Positions 25,582 to 32,901 of a DNA stretch of 64,000 bases are shown here, in pieces. The notes beneath the pieces were generated by a model. It had not been told where the DNA came from, did not search any database, and saw nothing but the letters and a program-made list of their open reading frames with translations. Position 1 is the first letter of the stretch, and every line of letters begins with the position of its first letter. The DNA is from Geodermatophilus sp. DF01-2. Lineage in GTDB: Bacteria; Actinomycetota; Actinomycetes; Mycobacteriales; Geodermatophilaceae. The position numbers were made by a program, and so were the translations under genes. The stretch spans positions 58,486 through 122,485 of the forward strand of contig NZ_SPQN01000004.1 of assembly GCF_004571065.1 (NCBI RefSeq). Reading direction: 5' to 3'.

Positions 25582-26063
25582 AGGGCACCGTCCAGCGTGA
25601 CCGCCCGGTGCGCCCGCTCGTCGCTGCGGCCGGTGGCCCCGTAGGTGCCGGCCGACGGCGCCTTGACCGACAGCAGGGCGTCGCCGATGGCGGTCAGCCC
25701 GCCCTCGATCAGCTCCCGGTTGGCGTCGGAGAGGCCGCGCAGCTCGGTCACGAGCACCAGCAGCGCCTCGTGGTGCTTGGCGTACAGGTCGTTCCACGGA
25801 GCCGGCGCGGCCTCGGCGAGCTTGCGCAGCGAGGGGTTGACCCCCACCCCGAGCCGCTCGGCGAGCACCTCGGTGGCCGCCGCCCGCTCCACCTCGAGGG
25901 TGCGCAGCTGGTCGAGCACGACCTCGATCTCGTGCGCGATCCGCGCCAGCCAGCGGGTCTTGCCCGTGACGATGAGGTACTGCTTCTCCTCCGCCTTGAA
26001 CAGCAGCAGGTCCAGCAGCTCCTGCTCGCGCCACAGCAACGTCGACAGGTGCTGGTAGTCCAC
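25578..26063 (-). CDS. flgN: FlgN-type flagellar export chaperone
   Basis: Cytoplasmic chaperone for FlgK and FlgL. 161 residues, almost all helical: LSTLLWREQELLDLLLFKAE, YLIVTGKTRWLARIAHEIEV, ALLVLVTELRGLSDANRELI, with a polar tail. GTG at 26063 is preferred over a GTG three codons upstream. First gene of the minus operon; a sigma28-type promoter lies 67 bases upstream. Divergent from fliA. Confidence 0.9.
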   Translation of the reverse strand: MDYQHLSTLLWREQELLDLLLFKAEEKQYLIVTGKTRWLARIAHEIEVVLDQLRTLEVERAAATEVLAERLGVGVNPSLRKLAEAAPAPWNDLYAKHHEALLVLVTELRGLSDANRELIEGGLTAIGDALLSVKAPSAGTYGATGRSDERAHRAVTLDGAL

Positions 26064-26129
26064 GCCCCCCACCGTCCCTCCGTATTCCCCGGGGCAGGCG
26101 TCGGTGCTGCCGGCGGGTTCTCACGAGGA

Positions 26130-26156
26130 GCTTCGGCAGCCCCCGGGTGCCCTTGA
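26130..26156 (-). promoter_or_regulatory. Sigma28/FliA-type promoter of the flgN operon (putative)
   Basis: Read on the minus strand: TCAAGG (26156-26151), 13 bases, GCCGAAGC (26137-26130). The -35 is the same as in front of fliC and the -10 agrees with GCCGATAA at six of eight positions, though the spacer is a base or two short. Lies 67 bases before the flgN start. Confidence 0.5.
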
Positions 26157-26234
26157 GCCGAGGTGCTCGAGTCCGGACGGCAACGTGCCGACCAGGGGGT
26201 GCCGTCCGGGTCCGGCCCTGCCGAGAAGGGGAGC

Positions 26235-27206
26235 GTGAGCCCATCGCGTGCCCAGGCGACCCTGCGGTCCAGTGCCTCTGCCTCGCGCCTCCCCGCCGCT
26301 CCGGCTGCCGGCGTCCACGCCCGCGACATCCCGTCCCGGGACGTCGACGCCCTGGTGACCGAGCACCTGCCGCTGGCCGCGTTCGCGGTCAACGCGGTGG
26401 CCTCGCGCATCTCGCTGCCCGCCCACGTCAGCCGCGAGGACCTGCTGTCCTGTGCGAAGGTTGCGCTGGTCGAGGTGGCACGGCGGTTCGACCCGGCGGC
26501 GGGGGCCTCCTTCGCGACCTACGCCCTGGCCCGGCTGCAGGGCGCCGTCCTCGACGAGCTGCGCTCCGGCGACTGGGCCAGCCGGTCGGTGCGGGCGGCC
26601 GCCCGGCGCACGGACGCCGCGGCCGACGCGCTCGCCATCCAGCTGGGCCGCCCGCCCACGCGCGAGGAGCTCGCCGCGAGCCTCGGGATGGCCACCACCG
26701 ACCTGGACTCGCTGCAGGTCGACGTCCACCGCGCCGTCATGGTGAGCATCGACGCCGAGACCGGCCCGGACGGCGCCTCCCTCGACCTGCCCGACACCGG
26801 GGAGTCGCCGGAGCGCGCGCTGCTGCGCAACGAGCGGTCCCGGTACCTGCACGAGGCGATCCGCCAGCTCCCCGACCGGCTCGACGAGGTCGTGGAGCGC
26901 AACTTCTTCGGAGGCGAGTCGCTGACCGACATCGCCGCCGACCTCGGCGTCACGCTCTCCCGCGTCTCGCAGATGCGCGCCCGCGCGCTGACCCTGCTGC
27001 ACGCGGCGATGAGCGAGGTCTGGGAGGGCAGGGCCGTGCCGGCGGACGGTGGTGTGCGGGCGCGCAACCAGCAGCGCTCCTACGTCGACCGGGTGGCCGG
27101 CCGCAACGCCCCGCCGGCCGCGGCTCCCCCGCTCCCCCACCCCCGCCCCGTGGCGGTGCCTCCGCACCGCAACCCGTGGGTGACGGCGACCGGTCGCAGC
27201 GCCTGA
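26235..27206 (+). CDS. fliA: FliA/WhiG-type flagellar sigma factor
   Basis: Sigma28-family factor for late flagellar genes. 323 residues from GTG 26235 after AAGGGGAG (short spacing; GTG 26163 is an alternative). Region 2: DALVTEHLPLAAFAVNAVAS, HVSREDLLSCAKVALVEVAR with RFDPAAGASFATYALARLQG; region 3: LGRPPTREELAASLGM; region 4: LPDRLDEVVERNFFGGESLT with DIAADLGVTLSRVSQMRARA. The last about 60 residues are Pro/Arg-rich and unusual for the family. Divergent from flgN. A strong hairpin terminator follows. Confidence 0.93.
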   Translation: MSPSRAQATLRSSASASRLPAAPAAGVHARDIPSRDVDALVTEHLPLAAFAVNAVASRISLPAHVSREDLLSCAKVALVEVARRFDPAAGASFATYALARLQGAVLDELRSGDWASRSVRAAARRTDAAADALAIQLGRPPTREELAASLGMATTDLDSLQVDVHRAVMVSIDAETGPDGASLDLPDTGESPERALLRNERSRYLHEAIRQLPDRLDEVVERNFFGGESLTDIAADLGVTLSRVSQMRARALTLLHAAMSEVWEGRAVPADGGVRARNQQRSYVDRVAGRNAPPAAAPPLPHPRPVAVPPHRNPWVTATGRSA

Positions 27207-27227
27207 GCGCCGGGCAGCCGGCACACC

Positions 27228-27270
27228 GCGCAGCGCCCCGGGTCCTCGGCGAGGATCCGGGGCGCTGCGC
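27228..27270 (+). terminator. Hairpin terminator after fliA
   Basis: GCGCAGCGCCCCG pairs with CGGGGCGCTGCGC, and the inner GGTCCTC/GAGGATC extends the stem around a GGC loop, about 20 pairs in all. No T-run follows, as usual in high-GC actinobacteria. Confidence 0.8.
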
Positions 27271-27302
27271 TGTGCGGGGACGAGGTTCCTGTGGCCGGCC
27301 CG

Positions 27303-27409
27303 GCGACCCCGTCCCGGGTCCTCACAGCCTGCGAGGGTGGGAGGACGGGCGACCCCTCTGCAGGGCCCCACGCCGAGCTCGCGAGGCGTGGGGGCAGAGG
27401 GGTCCTTCC
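27303..27409. repeat. Dispersed repeat family A, copy beside methyltransferase gene
   Basis: Contains CGACCCCGTCCCGGGTCCTC, CAGCCTGCGAGGGTGGGAGG and then a long stem: GACCCCTCTGCAGGGCCCCA with CGCC, loop GAGCTCGCGA, and GGCGTGGGGGCAGAGGGGTC. The right edge, TCCTTCCTCA, runs into the stop codon (TCA on this strand) of the minus-strand gene. Confidence 0.8.
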
Positions 27410-28195
27410 TCAGCGCTGGAAGGCGTAAGGGGCCTGCTCGGCGAGGGCCGATCCCGACCGCAGCGCGGTCCAGTCCTGGGCCGCGAGCTCCCTGGCGAGC
27501 GACCCGGCCGGGACACGCCCCTGGCGCTCGGCCACGAGCGTCTCCCACCACCCGCACTCCATCAGCCGCTGCGGGTCGACCGCCCTGGTCCGGCGCAGCA
27601 CGTGCTCGGGAACGTCCTGCGGGTCGGTGTCGGCCACCATGGCGGCCTCGATCGCGTTGTAGTGCTCCGCCAACGTCGTCGACCGGGCGTCGGGGAGGAG
27701 CACGACGACGGTCCCGGTCGGCTGGGTGTCGACCTCGAGGACGACGAGGTCGGGACGCAGCCGCTGGAGGACGTGGGTCACCTTGAACACGTCCCCGGTC
27801 CAGGCGACGGTCTGCCGGTCCCGTGCCGCCTCGGTCACGTTCCGCGGCAGCATGTCGTCGAAGACCACCACGCTGGTCCGCGTGGCGTACGCCTCCACGT
27901 AGATGAAGTCCCGGAGGGCGAACTCCGCGAGGTGCATCCCGTCGATGAAGGCCAGGTCCAGCGGGTCCCCGCCGAAGCGCTCGGTCGGGTTGTTGTGGCG
28001 GAAGTAGTCGTCACTCGTCGCCCGCACGAGCTGGACGTCGCAGTCGATCTCGGAGACCACGGTGAACGCCGGGTCGATGCCGATGCTCGGGACCTTCGAC
28101 AGGGCCATGCTGACCCCGGTGTCGATGCCGATCTCCAGGTAGTTGCGGGGGTGCAGCCGCGCGTGCAGCGCGGTGAGCAGCTCGTGCCGTTCCAT
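27410..28195 (-). CDS. Class I SAM-dependent methyltransferase beside flagellin
   Basis: 261 residues from ATG 28195, preceded by GAGGAG. The Rossmann start PRNYLEIGIDTGVSM and motif GGDPLDLAFIDGMHLAEFAL (DGxH) are those of class I methyltransferases of the Methyltransf_24 type that act on glycans; SVVVFDDMLPRN follows. Transcribed after a glycosyltransferase and next to fliC, so modification of flagellin sugars is a reasonable but unproven role. Confidence 0.82.
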   Translation of the reverse strand: MERHELLTALHARLHPRNYLEIGIDTGVSMALSKVPSIGIDPAFTVVSEIDCDVQLVRATSDDYFRHNNPTERFGGDPLDLAFIDGMHLAEFALRDFIYVEAYATRTSVVVFDDMLPRNVTEAARDRQTVAWTGDVFKVTHVLQRLRPDLVVLEVDTQPTGTVVVLLPDARSTTLAEHYNAIEAAMVADTDPQDVPEHVLRRTRAVDPQRLMECGWWETLVAERQGRVPAGSLARELAAQDWTALRSGSALAEQAPYAFQR

Positions 28196-28230
28196 GGTGG
28201 TCTCCTCGTTCGGGGTCGACGGGTGGGGGC

Positions 28231-29310
28231 TCAGGCGCCGATGCGGTCCGCGCGGGAGCGGTGCTCCCGGGCCTTGCGCCAGGCCGTGGCCCACAGCTCG
28301 GCGGTGTGCTCGGTCAGGTGGTGCGCCAGCACCTGCTCCCGGGCGGCGGCGGTCTGCTCACGGCGCCAGTCGGCGTCCTCGATCGCCCGAGCGATCCCGT
28401 TGGCCCAGTCCCGGGGCCGCTTGGCCCGGTACCCGAGGCCGAGTCGTTCGTACTCGGCGCTCGGCGAGCGGACGGCGAAGACGCCGCGGGCGGAGTACTC
28501 CAGTACTTTCAGCCAGCTCTTGCAGTTGTTGAACGTGTCGATGCGCAGCGGCGCGACACCGATGTCGAACCGCTCGCCGACCGCGGTCGCGAAGGCGTCG
28601 ACGTCCTCGACCCACGGGATCTGCAGCGGCTCCTCCGCCAGGCGCAGCCGGTGCTTGGCGTCGGCCCCGCCCCCCATGATCGCGAACCGGCTCCGACCGC
28701 GGGTCCGGTCGAGCGCCTGCTGCAGCCCGGACCCCATCTCCTGCAGGTCGTAGGGGTGGGTCCCCACCGTGCCGGTCCAGCCGACCGTCACGCGTTCCGG
28801 CTCCCGCTCGTAGGCGGGCGGCAGCTCGGCGATCCGACGCGGGATCGCGTTGGGCACCACCAGGCCGTTGCCGCGGGAGGCGTACTCCCTGAGCAGGTTG
28901 GGGGTGGAGACGGTGACGAAGTCGGCCTCCCGGGCACAGGCCTCGGCGATCCGTCCGACGCCCTTGCGGATCAGGACGTCGTGGCCCTGGTGGCCCGGCG
29001 GCAGGGCGGTGAGGTGGTCGTCCAGCTCGACGACGACGGCGACGCCCTGGGCCTGCAGCAGTCGCAGGCAGTCGAGCATCTCCCTGGTCTTGGGCAGCTG
29101 GAGGACGACGACGTCGGCGCCCTGGGCGTCGACCTCCTTGACCACCATCGGACCTGTCGGGTTCTCCGGGTCGGGGTACATCGTCGTCTTCAGACCCCGC
29201 TGGACCGTCACCCGGATGCCGAGGTCGGCCTCCTCGACCGCCCGCGCCGGCTCGGACATGCGGTGGTAGAGGGACCCGATGAAGACGGTGGTGCACAACA
29301 GCACGTTCAT
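28231..29310 (-). CDS. Glycosyltransferase (GT4-like), candidate flagellin modifier
   Basis: 359 residues from ATG 29310. N-terminal MNVLLCTTVFIGSLYHRMSE, a GT-B-type middle VTVGWTGTVGTHPYDLQEMG and a C-terminal donor-site region IGVAPLRIDTFNNCKSWLKV followed by LEYSARGVFAVRS; the last resembles the E-x7-E region of group 1 transferases. Divergent from fliC, with a 380-base interval, and followed by the methyltransferase. Probably glycosylates flagellin or another surface protein; the acceptor cannot be told from sequence. Confidence 0.82.
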   Translation of the reverse strand: MNVLLCTTVFIGSLYHRMSEPARAVEEADLGIRVTVQRGLKTTMYPDPENPTGPMVVKEVDAQGADVVVLQLPKTREMLDCLRLLQAQGVAVVVELDDHLTALPPGHQGHDVLIRKGVGRIAEACAREADFVTVSTPNLLREYASRGNGLVVPNAIPRRIAELPPAYEREPERVTVGWTGTVGTHPYDLQEMGSGLQQALDRTRGRSRFAIMGGGADAKHRLRLAEEPLQIPWVEDVDAFATAVGERFDIGVAPLRIDTFNNCKSWLKVLEYSARGVFAVRSPSAEYERLGLGYRAKRPRDWANGIARAIEDADWRREQTAAAREQVLAHHLTEHTAELWATAWRKAREHRSRADRIGA

Positions 29311-29596
29311 GGTCGAAAGACGTCCTCACGGCGCCCGGGTGCCGGGCGCTGGTTCCATCGCCCCGCGGCATCGCCGCCCGGGCGGGGGGATCGGAGAGTG
29401 GGGGTCTGCGTCCCACCGGACGCCGGACCCCGCGGCCTGCCCACCATCACCGCCGGCGTCCTGCCGTGCCGTCCACGCGCCGATGACACGCCGTCCGGCA
29501 TCCCGTGCACCCCCTGCGCCCCACGCGCCCGTCCCGCCCCACCGGCGTGCTCGACCCGTCCGGGGGAGGCCCGCGAGAAATCTCCTGCGGTTCGCC
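29311..29596. other. Upstream part of the glycosyltransferase-fliC divergent interval
   Basis: Noncoding; Pro-codon-like C-rich sequence with no gene. The fliC promoter and leader occupy 29597-29691. No minus-strand promoter could be assigned for the glycosyltransferase. Confidence 0.5.
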
Positions 29597-29624
29597 TCAA
29601 GGTCGGCCCACCCCCGGCCGTAAC
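29597..29624 (+). promoter_or_regulatory. Sigma28/FliA promoter of fliC
   Basis: TCAAG at 29597-29601, 15-base spacer, GCCGTAAC at 29617-29624, compared with TAAA(G)-N15/16-GCCGATAA for sigma28 and WhiG promoters. Predicted transcription start about 29631, giving a leader of about 60 bases. The fliA gene is about 2.4 kb upstream. Confidence 0.75.
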
Positions 29625-29637
29625 CACCTCTGCAAGG

Positions 29638-29657
29638 CCGCAGCACGGATGCAGCGG
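29638..29657 (+). promoter_or_regulatory. CsrA-type hairpin in the fliC leader
   Basis: CCGC-A-GCA-CGGA-TGC-A-GCGG: two short stems separated by an A/A mismatch with GGA exposed in a four-base loop (29647-29649), the classic CsrA target form. A second GGA is in the Shine-Dalgarno AAGGAGG (29679-29685). The same two-site layout controls hag in Bacillus subtilis (established there; inferred here). Confidence 0.6.
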
Positions 29658-29691
29658 AAACCGGACCGACCCCATTCCAAGGAGGAACACC

Positions 29692-30510
29692 ATGGGTCTG
29701 CGCGTCAACAACAACATCGCCGCGTTCAACGCCTACCGGAACCTGAACGTCACCGACGGCGCGATGGCCAAGTCGCTGGAGAAGCTGTCCAGCGGTCTGC
29801 GCATCAACCGGGCCGCCGACGACGCCGCCGGCCTGGCCATCTCGGAGGGCCTGCGCTCGCAGATCGGTGGCCTCAAGGTCGCCGTCCGCAATGCGCAGGA
29901 CGGCATCTCCGTCGTCCAGACCGCTGAGGGGGCCCTCACCGAGACGCACTCGATCCTGCAGCGCATGCGCGACCTCGCCGTGCAGGCGGCCAACGACGGT
30001 GCCCTGAGCGACGAGGACAAGGCCAAGGCCGACGCCGAGTTCCAGGCCCTGAAGTCCGAGCTGGACGACATCGCCAGCAAGACCACCTTCAACGGGACCG
30101 AGCTGCTCGACGGTAGCTACTCGTCCAAGAACTTCCAGGTCGGGTCGAACGCCGGTGAGACCCTCGAGGTCACCATCGGCAACATGAGCGCGTCGGCCCT
30201 GGGCGCCTCGGGCAACATCTCCTCGGCGTCCAGCGCCTCCGCGGCGATCACCGCCATCGGTGACGCCATCGGAGACGTCTCCACCGAGCGCGCCAAGCTC
30301 GGTGCGGTGCAGAACCGGCTCGAGCACAAGATCAACAACCTCAACGCCACCGTCGAGAACCTGACCGCGTCGGAGAGCCGCATCCGCGACACCGACATGG
30401 CCCTGGAGATGGTGGCCTTCACCAGGTCGCAGATCCTGTCGCAGGCCGGCACGGCGATGCTGGCCCAGGCCAACCAGAGCTCGCAGGGCGTCCTGCAGCT
30501 GCTCGGCTGA
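29692..30510 (+). CDS. fliC: Flagellin FliC
   Basis: Filament subunit. 272 residues, a short flagellin with only the D0/D1 core. N-terminal GLRVNNNIAAFNAYRNLNVT, LEKLSSGLRINRAADDAAGL and AVRNAQDGISVVQTAEGALT; C-terminal LGAVQNRLEHKINNLNATVE, MALEMVAFTRSQILSQAGTA and MLAQANQSSQGVLQLLG. The middle holds about 70 residues of Ser/Ala/Gly, possible glycosylation targets for the neighbouring transferase. ATG 29692 with AAGGAGG; own sigma28 promoter and strong terminator. Its lower GC third positions still match the neighbours. Confidence 0.97.
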   Translation: MGLRVNNNIAAFNAYRNLNVTDGAMAKSLEKLSSGLRINRAADDAAGLAISEGLRSQIGGLKVAVRNAQDGISVVQTAEGALTETHSILQRMRDLAVQAANDGALSDEDKAKADAEFQALKSELDDIASKTTFNGTELLDGSYSSKNFQVGSNAGETLEVTIGNMSASALGASGNISSASSASAAITAIGDAIGDVSTERAKLGAVQNRLEHKINNLNATVENLTASESRIRDTDMALEMVAFTRSQILSQAGTAMLAQANQSSQGVLQLLG

Positions 30511-30538
30511 CCCTGGCCGACCGAACGACCGAGTACCA

Positions 30539-30577
30539 CCAGTGAGGGGGGAGGCCGCCGGCCTCCCCCCTCACTGG
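30539..30577 (+). terminator. Terminator after fliC
   Basis: Perfect 18-base stem CCAGTGAGGGGGGAGGCC / GGCCTCCCCCCTCACTGG with a three-base loop, 28 bases after the stop codon. Separates high-level fliC transcription from fliD. Confidence 0.9.
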
Positions 30578-30621
30578 CACCCTGACCGTCCACGAGCACA
30601 CGGAGCCCGGAGGCCCCGAAC

Positions 30622-32010
30622 ATGACGATGAGCGTCGGCGGCCTGGTCTCCGGGCTGGACACCAGCACCCTGATCAGCCAGCTGCTACGGGCCGAAGCGG
30701 CGCCCCAGACCGCGCTGAAGACCCGACTCTCCCTCACCGAGGCCGCCGCGTCGGCCTACCGCTCGGTCAACGGCCGTTTCGACGCCCTGCGCACCGCCGC
30801 CGAGGCCCTGGCGAAGACGGAGACGTGGACGGCGGTCGAGGCGACGAGCACCGCCAGCAGCGTCACCGCCTCCACCGATGCCGGCGCCCCCACGGGCTCG
30901 CTGACCTTCGACGTGAAGAACACCGCGACCTCGCACTCGGTGATCGGCGCCGCCACCTACGCGGCCACGACCGACTCCGCCGGCTTCTCGAAGCTGGAGG
31001 TCCTCGACGCCGGCGGCGCGGTCAAGGGGACGATCACCGTGGGCGGGAGCGGAACACTGGCCGACGCCGTGACGGCCGTCAACGACAGCTCCTTCGGACT
31101 GTCGGCCACGGCGGTGCAGGTGTCCCCCGGCAAGTACCGGCTGCAGGTCACCGCCGACGCCTCCGGCTCCGCGGCGGTCTTCGACCTGCGGAATCCGGCG
31201 AACCTGGCACTGCTCGACCCTCCCGACGACTTCGCCACGGTGACGCAGGGCGTCGACGCCACGCTGACCGTGGGTGGTGGGACGGGGGCGTACGACATCG
31301 TCTCCCCGACCAACACCTTCACCGGCGTGATGAGCGGCGTGACCATCACGGTCAGCAAGCCGGAGACCGCGGTCACGGTGAAGGTCGCCGGCGACCCGGA
31401 CGTGGCCGCGACCACGATGCAGGCGCTCGTGGACGCGGCCAACCGGGCGCTGAGCGAGATCACGGTCCGCACCGACCCCAAGGGTGGCCCTGCCGCCACC
31501 CTGAAGGGGGACAGCGCCCTGCGCGGGCTGACCAGCCGGGTCCTGGAGGCTGCTTCCCTCGCCGTCGGCGCCGACGGTTCGCCGGCCACCATCGGGCTCC
31601 AGCTGAACAGGGACGGCACGATCCTCTTCGACAAGGCGACGTTCACCACCGCGCTGGCGGACGACCCTGCTCGCGCCCGGCGGCTCGCCGCCGGCGGCCC
31701 GGCCGGCCCGGGCCCCGACGGTGTCTCGGGCAACGCCGACGACATCGTCCCCGGAGTGGCGCAGCGACTGCTCGCCGTGGCCGAGGCCGCCTCCGACTCG
31801 TCCACCGGCACGCTGACCCTGCTGGCCAAGGGGCGCGACGGCCAGGCCGACGATCTCCAGGACCAGATCGAAGCCTGGGACGTCCGGCTCGACAGGCGTC
31901 GGCAGCTCCTCACCCGTCAGTTCACTGCGATGGAGACCGCCCTCGGATCCCTGCAGCAGCAGTCGTCCTGGCTCGCCGGCCAGATCGCCTCACTGCCCCG
32001 CTCAAGCTGA
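30622..32010 (+). CDS. fliD: Flagellar filament capping protein FliD
   Basis: Filament cap (HAP2) that folds flagellin at the tip. 462 residues. N-terminal MTMSVGGLVSGLDTSTLISQ and LLRAEAAPQTALKTRLS, central beta-rich domains (TGVMSGVTITVSKPETAVTV; AALVDAANRALSEI-like), C-terminal VRLDRRRQLLTRQFTAMETA with LGSLQQQSSWLAGQIASLP. ATG 30622 after CGGAGG; the alternative ATG two codons later gives the same protein core. Confidence 0.95.
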   Translation: MTMSVGGLVSGLDTSTLISQLLRAEAAPQTALKTRLSLTEAAASAYRSVNGRFDALRTAAEALAKTETWTAVEATSTASSVTASTDAGAPTGSLTFDVKNTATSHSVIGAATYAATTDSAGFSKLEVLDAGGAVKGTITVGGSGTLADAVTAVNDSSFGLSATAVQVSPGKYRLQVTADASGSAAVFDLRNPANLALLDPPDDFATVTQGVDATLTVGGGTGAYDIVSPTNTFTGVMSGVTITVSKPETAVTVKVAGDPDVAATTMQALVDAANRALSEITVRTDPKGGPAATLKGDSALRGLTSRVLEAASLAVGADGSPATIGLQLNRDGTILFDKATFTTALADDPARARRLAAGGPAGPGPDGVSGNADDIVPGVAQRLLAVAEAASDSSTGTLTLLAKGRDGQADDLQDQIEAWDVRLDRRRQLLTRQFTAMETALGSLQQQSSWLAGQIASLPRSS

Positions 32011-32064
32011 CGGCCGCCCGGCCGATCCTCTCACCATCCCCCGCCTTCCCCTGGAGACTGCCCG

Positions 32065-32451
32065 ATGAGCACTGCCTCTCTCCGTTCCCGCTATCTCGGC
32101 GACTCGGTCGCGACGGCGTCACCGCAGCGGATCCTGGTGATGCTCTACGACCGGCTCGTGCTCGACCTCGAGCGGGCCGAGATCGCCCTCGGCGCCGGCG
32201 ACCGCGCCGAGGCCGGCGCGCAGATCCAGCACGCGCAGGACATCGTCTTCGAGCTCCGCGAGAGCCTTCGCGTGGACGCCTGGGAGGGCGGTCCCCGGCT
32301 GGCCGCGCTCTACAGCTGGATGATCACCGAGCTGGTCCAGGCCGGCGTGAAGGGTGACCGCAACCGCGTGTCGGCCTGCCGGCAGATCGCCGAGCCGCTC
32401 CGGGACGCGTGGCGGCAGGCGGCCGCCACCCTGGCCGCCACCTCCGCATGA
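32065..32451 (+). CDS. fliS: Flagellin export chaperone FliS
   Basis: Keeps flagellin unpolymerised before export. 128 residues; SLRSRYLGDSVATASPQRIL, VMLYDRLVLDLERAEIALGA and AAYS-like LYSWMITELVQAG motifs are typical. ATG 32065; overlaps the following gene by 4 bases (ATGA), the usual fliD-fliS-fliT order. Confidence 0.95.
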   Translation: MSTASLRSRYLGDSVATASPQRILVMLYDRLVLDLERAEIALGAGDRAEAGAQIQHAQDIVFELRESLRVDAWEGGPRLAALYSWMITELVQAGVKGDRNRVSACRQIAEPLRDAWRQAAATLAATSA

Positions 32452-32804
32452 CTCCCGGGCGGCCCTCCGCGGCCGGCGGCGAGGAGGCCTCCCGCGACTG
32501 GGCCACCGTCCTCGACGAGCTCGAGGGCGAGGTGCTCGCCGCCGAGTCGACCCTCCGGTCCGACCGGGACGACGAGATCGCCGCCTGGGGGCGCCGCGCC
32601 GAGGACTGGGTCCCGCCGTCGGGCCTGGGCCCGGTGCCCGAGGACCTGCGGGAGCGCGCCGCCCGGTTGCTGCAGCACCAGCTCGCCGTCGCCGAGGAGC
32701 TCGTCGAGCGGATCGTCCAGTCCCGGCGGCAGCGTGACGTCGCCGCCAAGATGTCCTACGGCCTGTCCCGCCCGGTCGCCTCGTACATCGACCGGGTGCT
32801 GTAG
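32448..32804 (+). CDS. FliT-position flagellar protein
   Basis: 118 residues, ATG 32448 in the fliS stop. Helical throughout: SRDWATVLDELEGEVLAAES, EDLRERAARLLQHQLAVAEE, LVERIVQSRRQRDVAAKM, ending VASYIDRVL. Size, order and helix content fit a FliT-like chaperone or secretion regulator, but residue similarity to known FliT is not evident to me. Followed by a strong terminator. Confidence 0.72.
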   Translation: MTPGRPSAAGGEEASRDWATVLDELEGEVLAAESTLRSDRDDEIAAWGRRAEDWVPPSGLGPVPEDLRERAARLLQHQLAVAEELVERIVQSRRQRDVAAKMSYGLSRPVASYIDRVL

Positions 32805-32816
32805 TCCCCTTCCTCC

Positions 32817-32850
32817 GAGACCCCCGTGGCCCTGCGGCCACGGGGGTCTC
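32817..32850 (+). terminator. Terminator after the fliD-fliS operon
   Basis: Perfect 15-base stem GAGACCCCCGTGGCC / GGCCACGGGGGTCTC around CTGC, 12 bases after the stop. Confidence 0.9.
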
Positions 32851-32901
32851 GCGCGTGCGGCGACGGGTCTGCGCGGGTGGAGCCGCGCTGAACCGTGCTC
32901 A

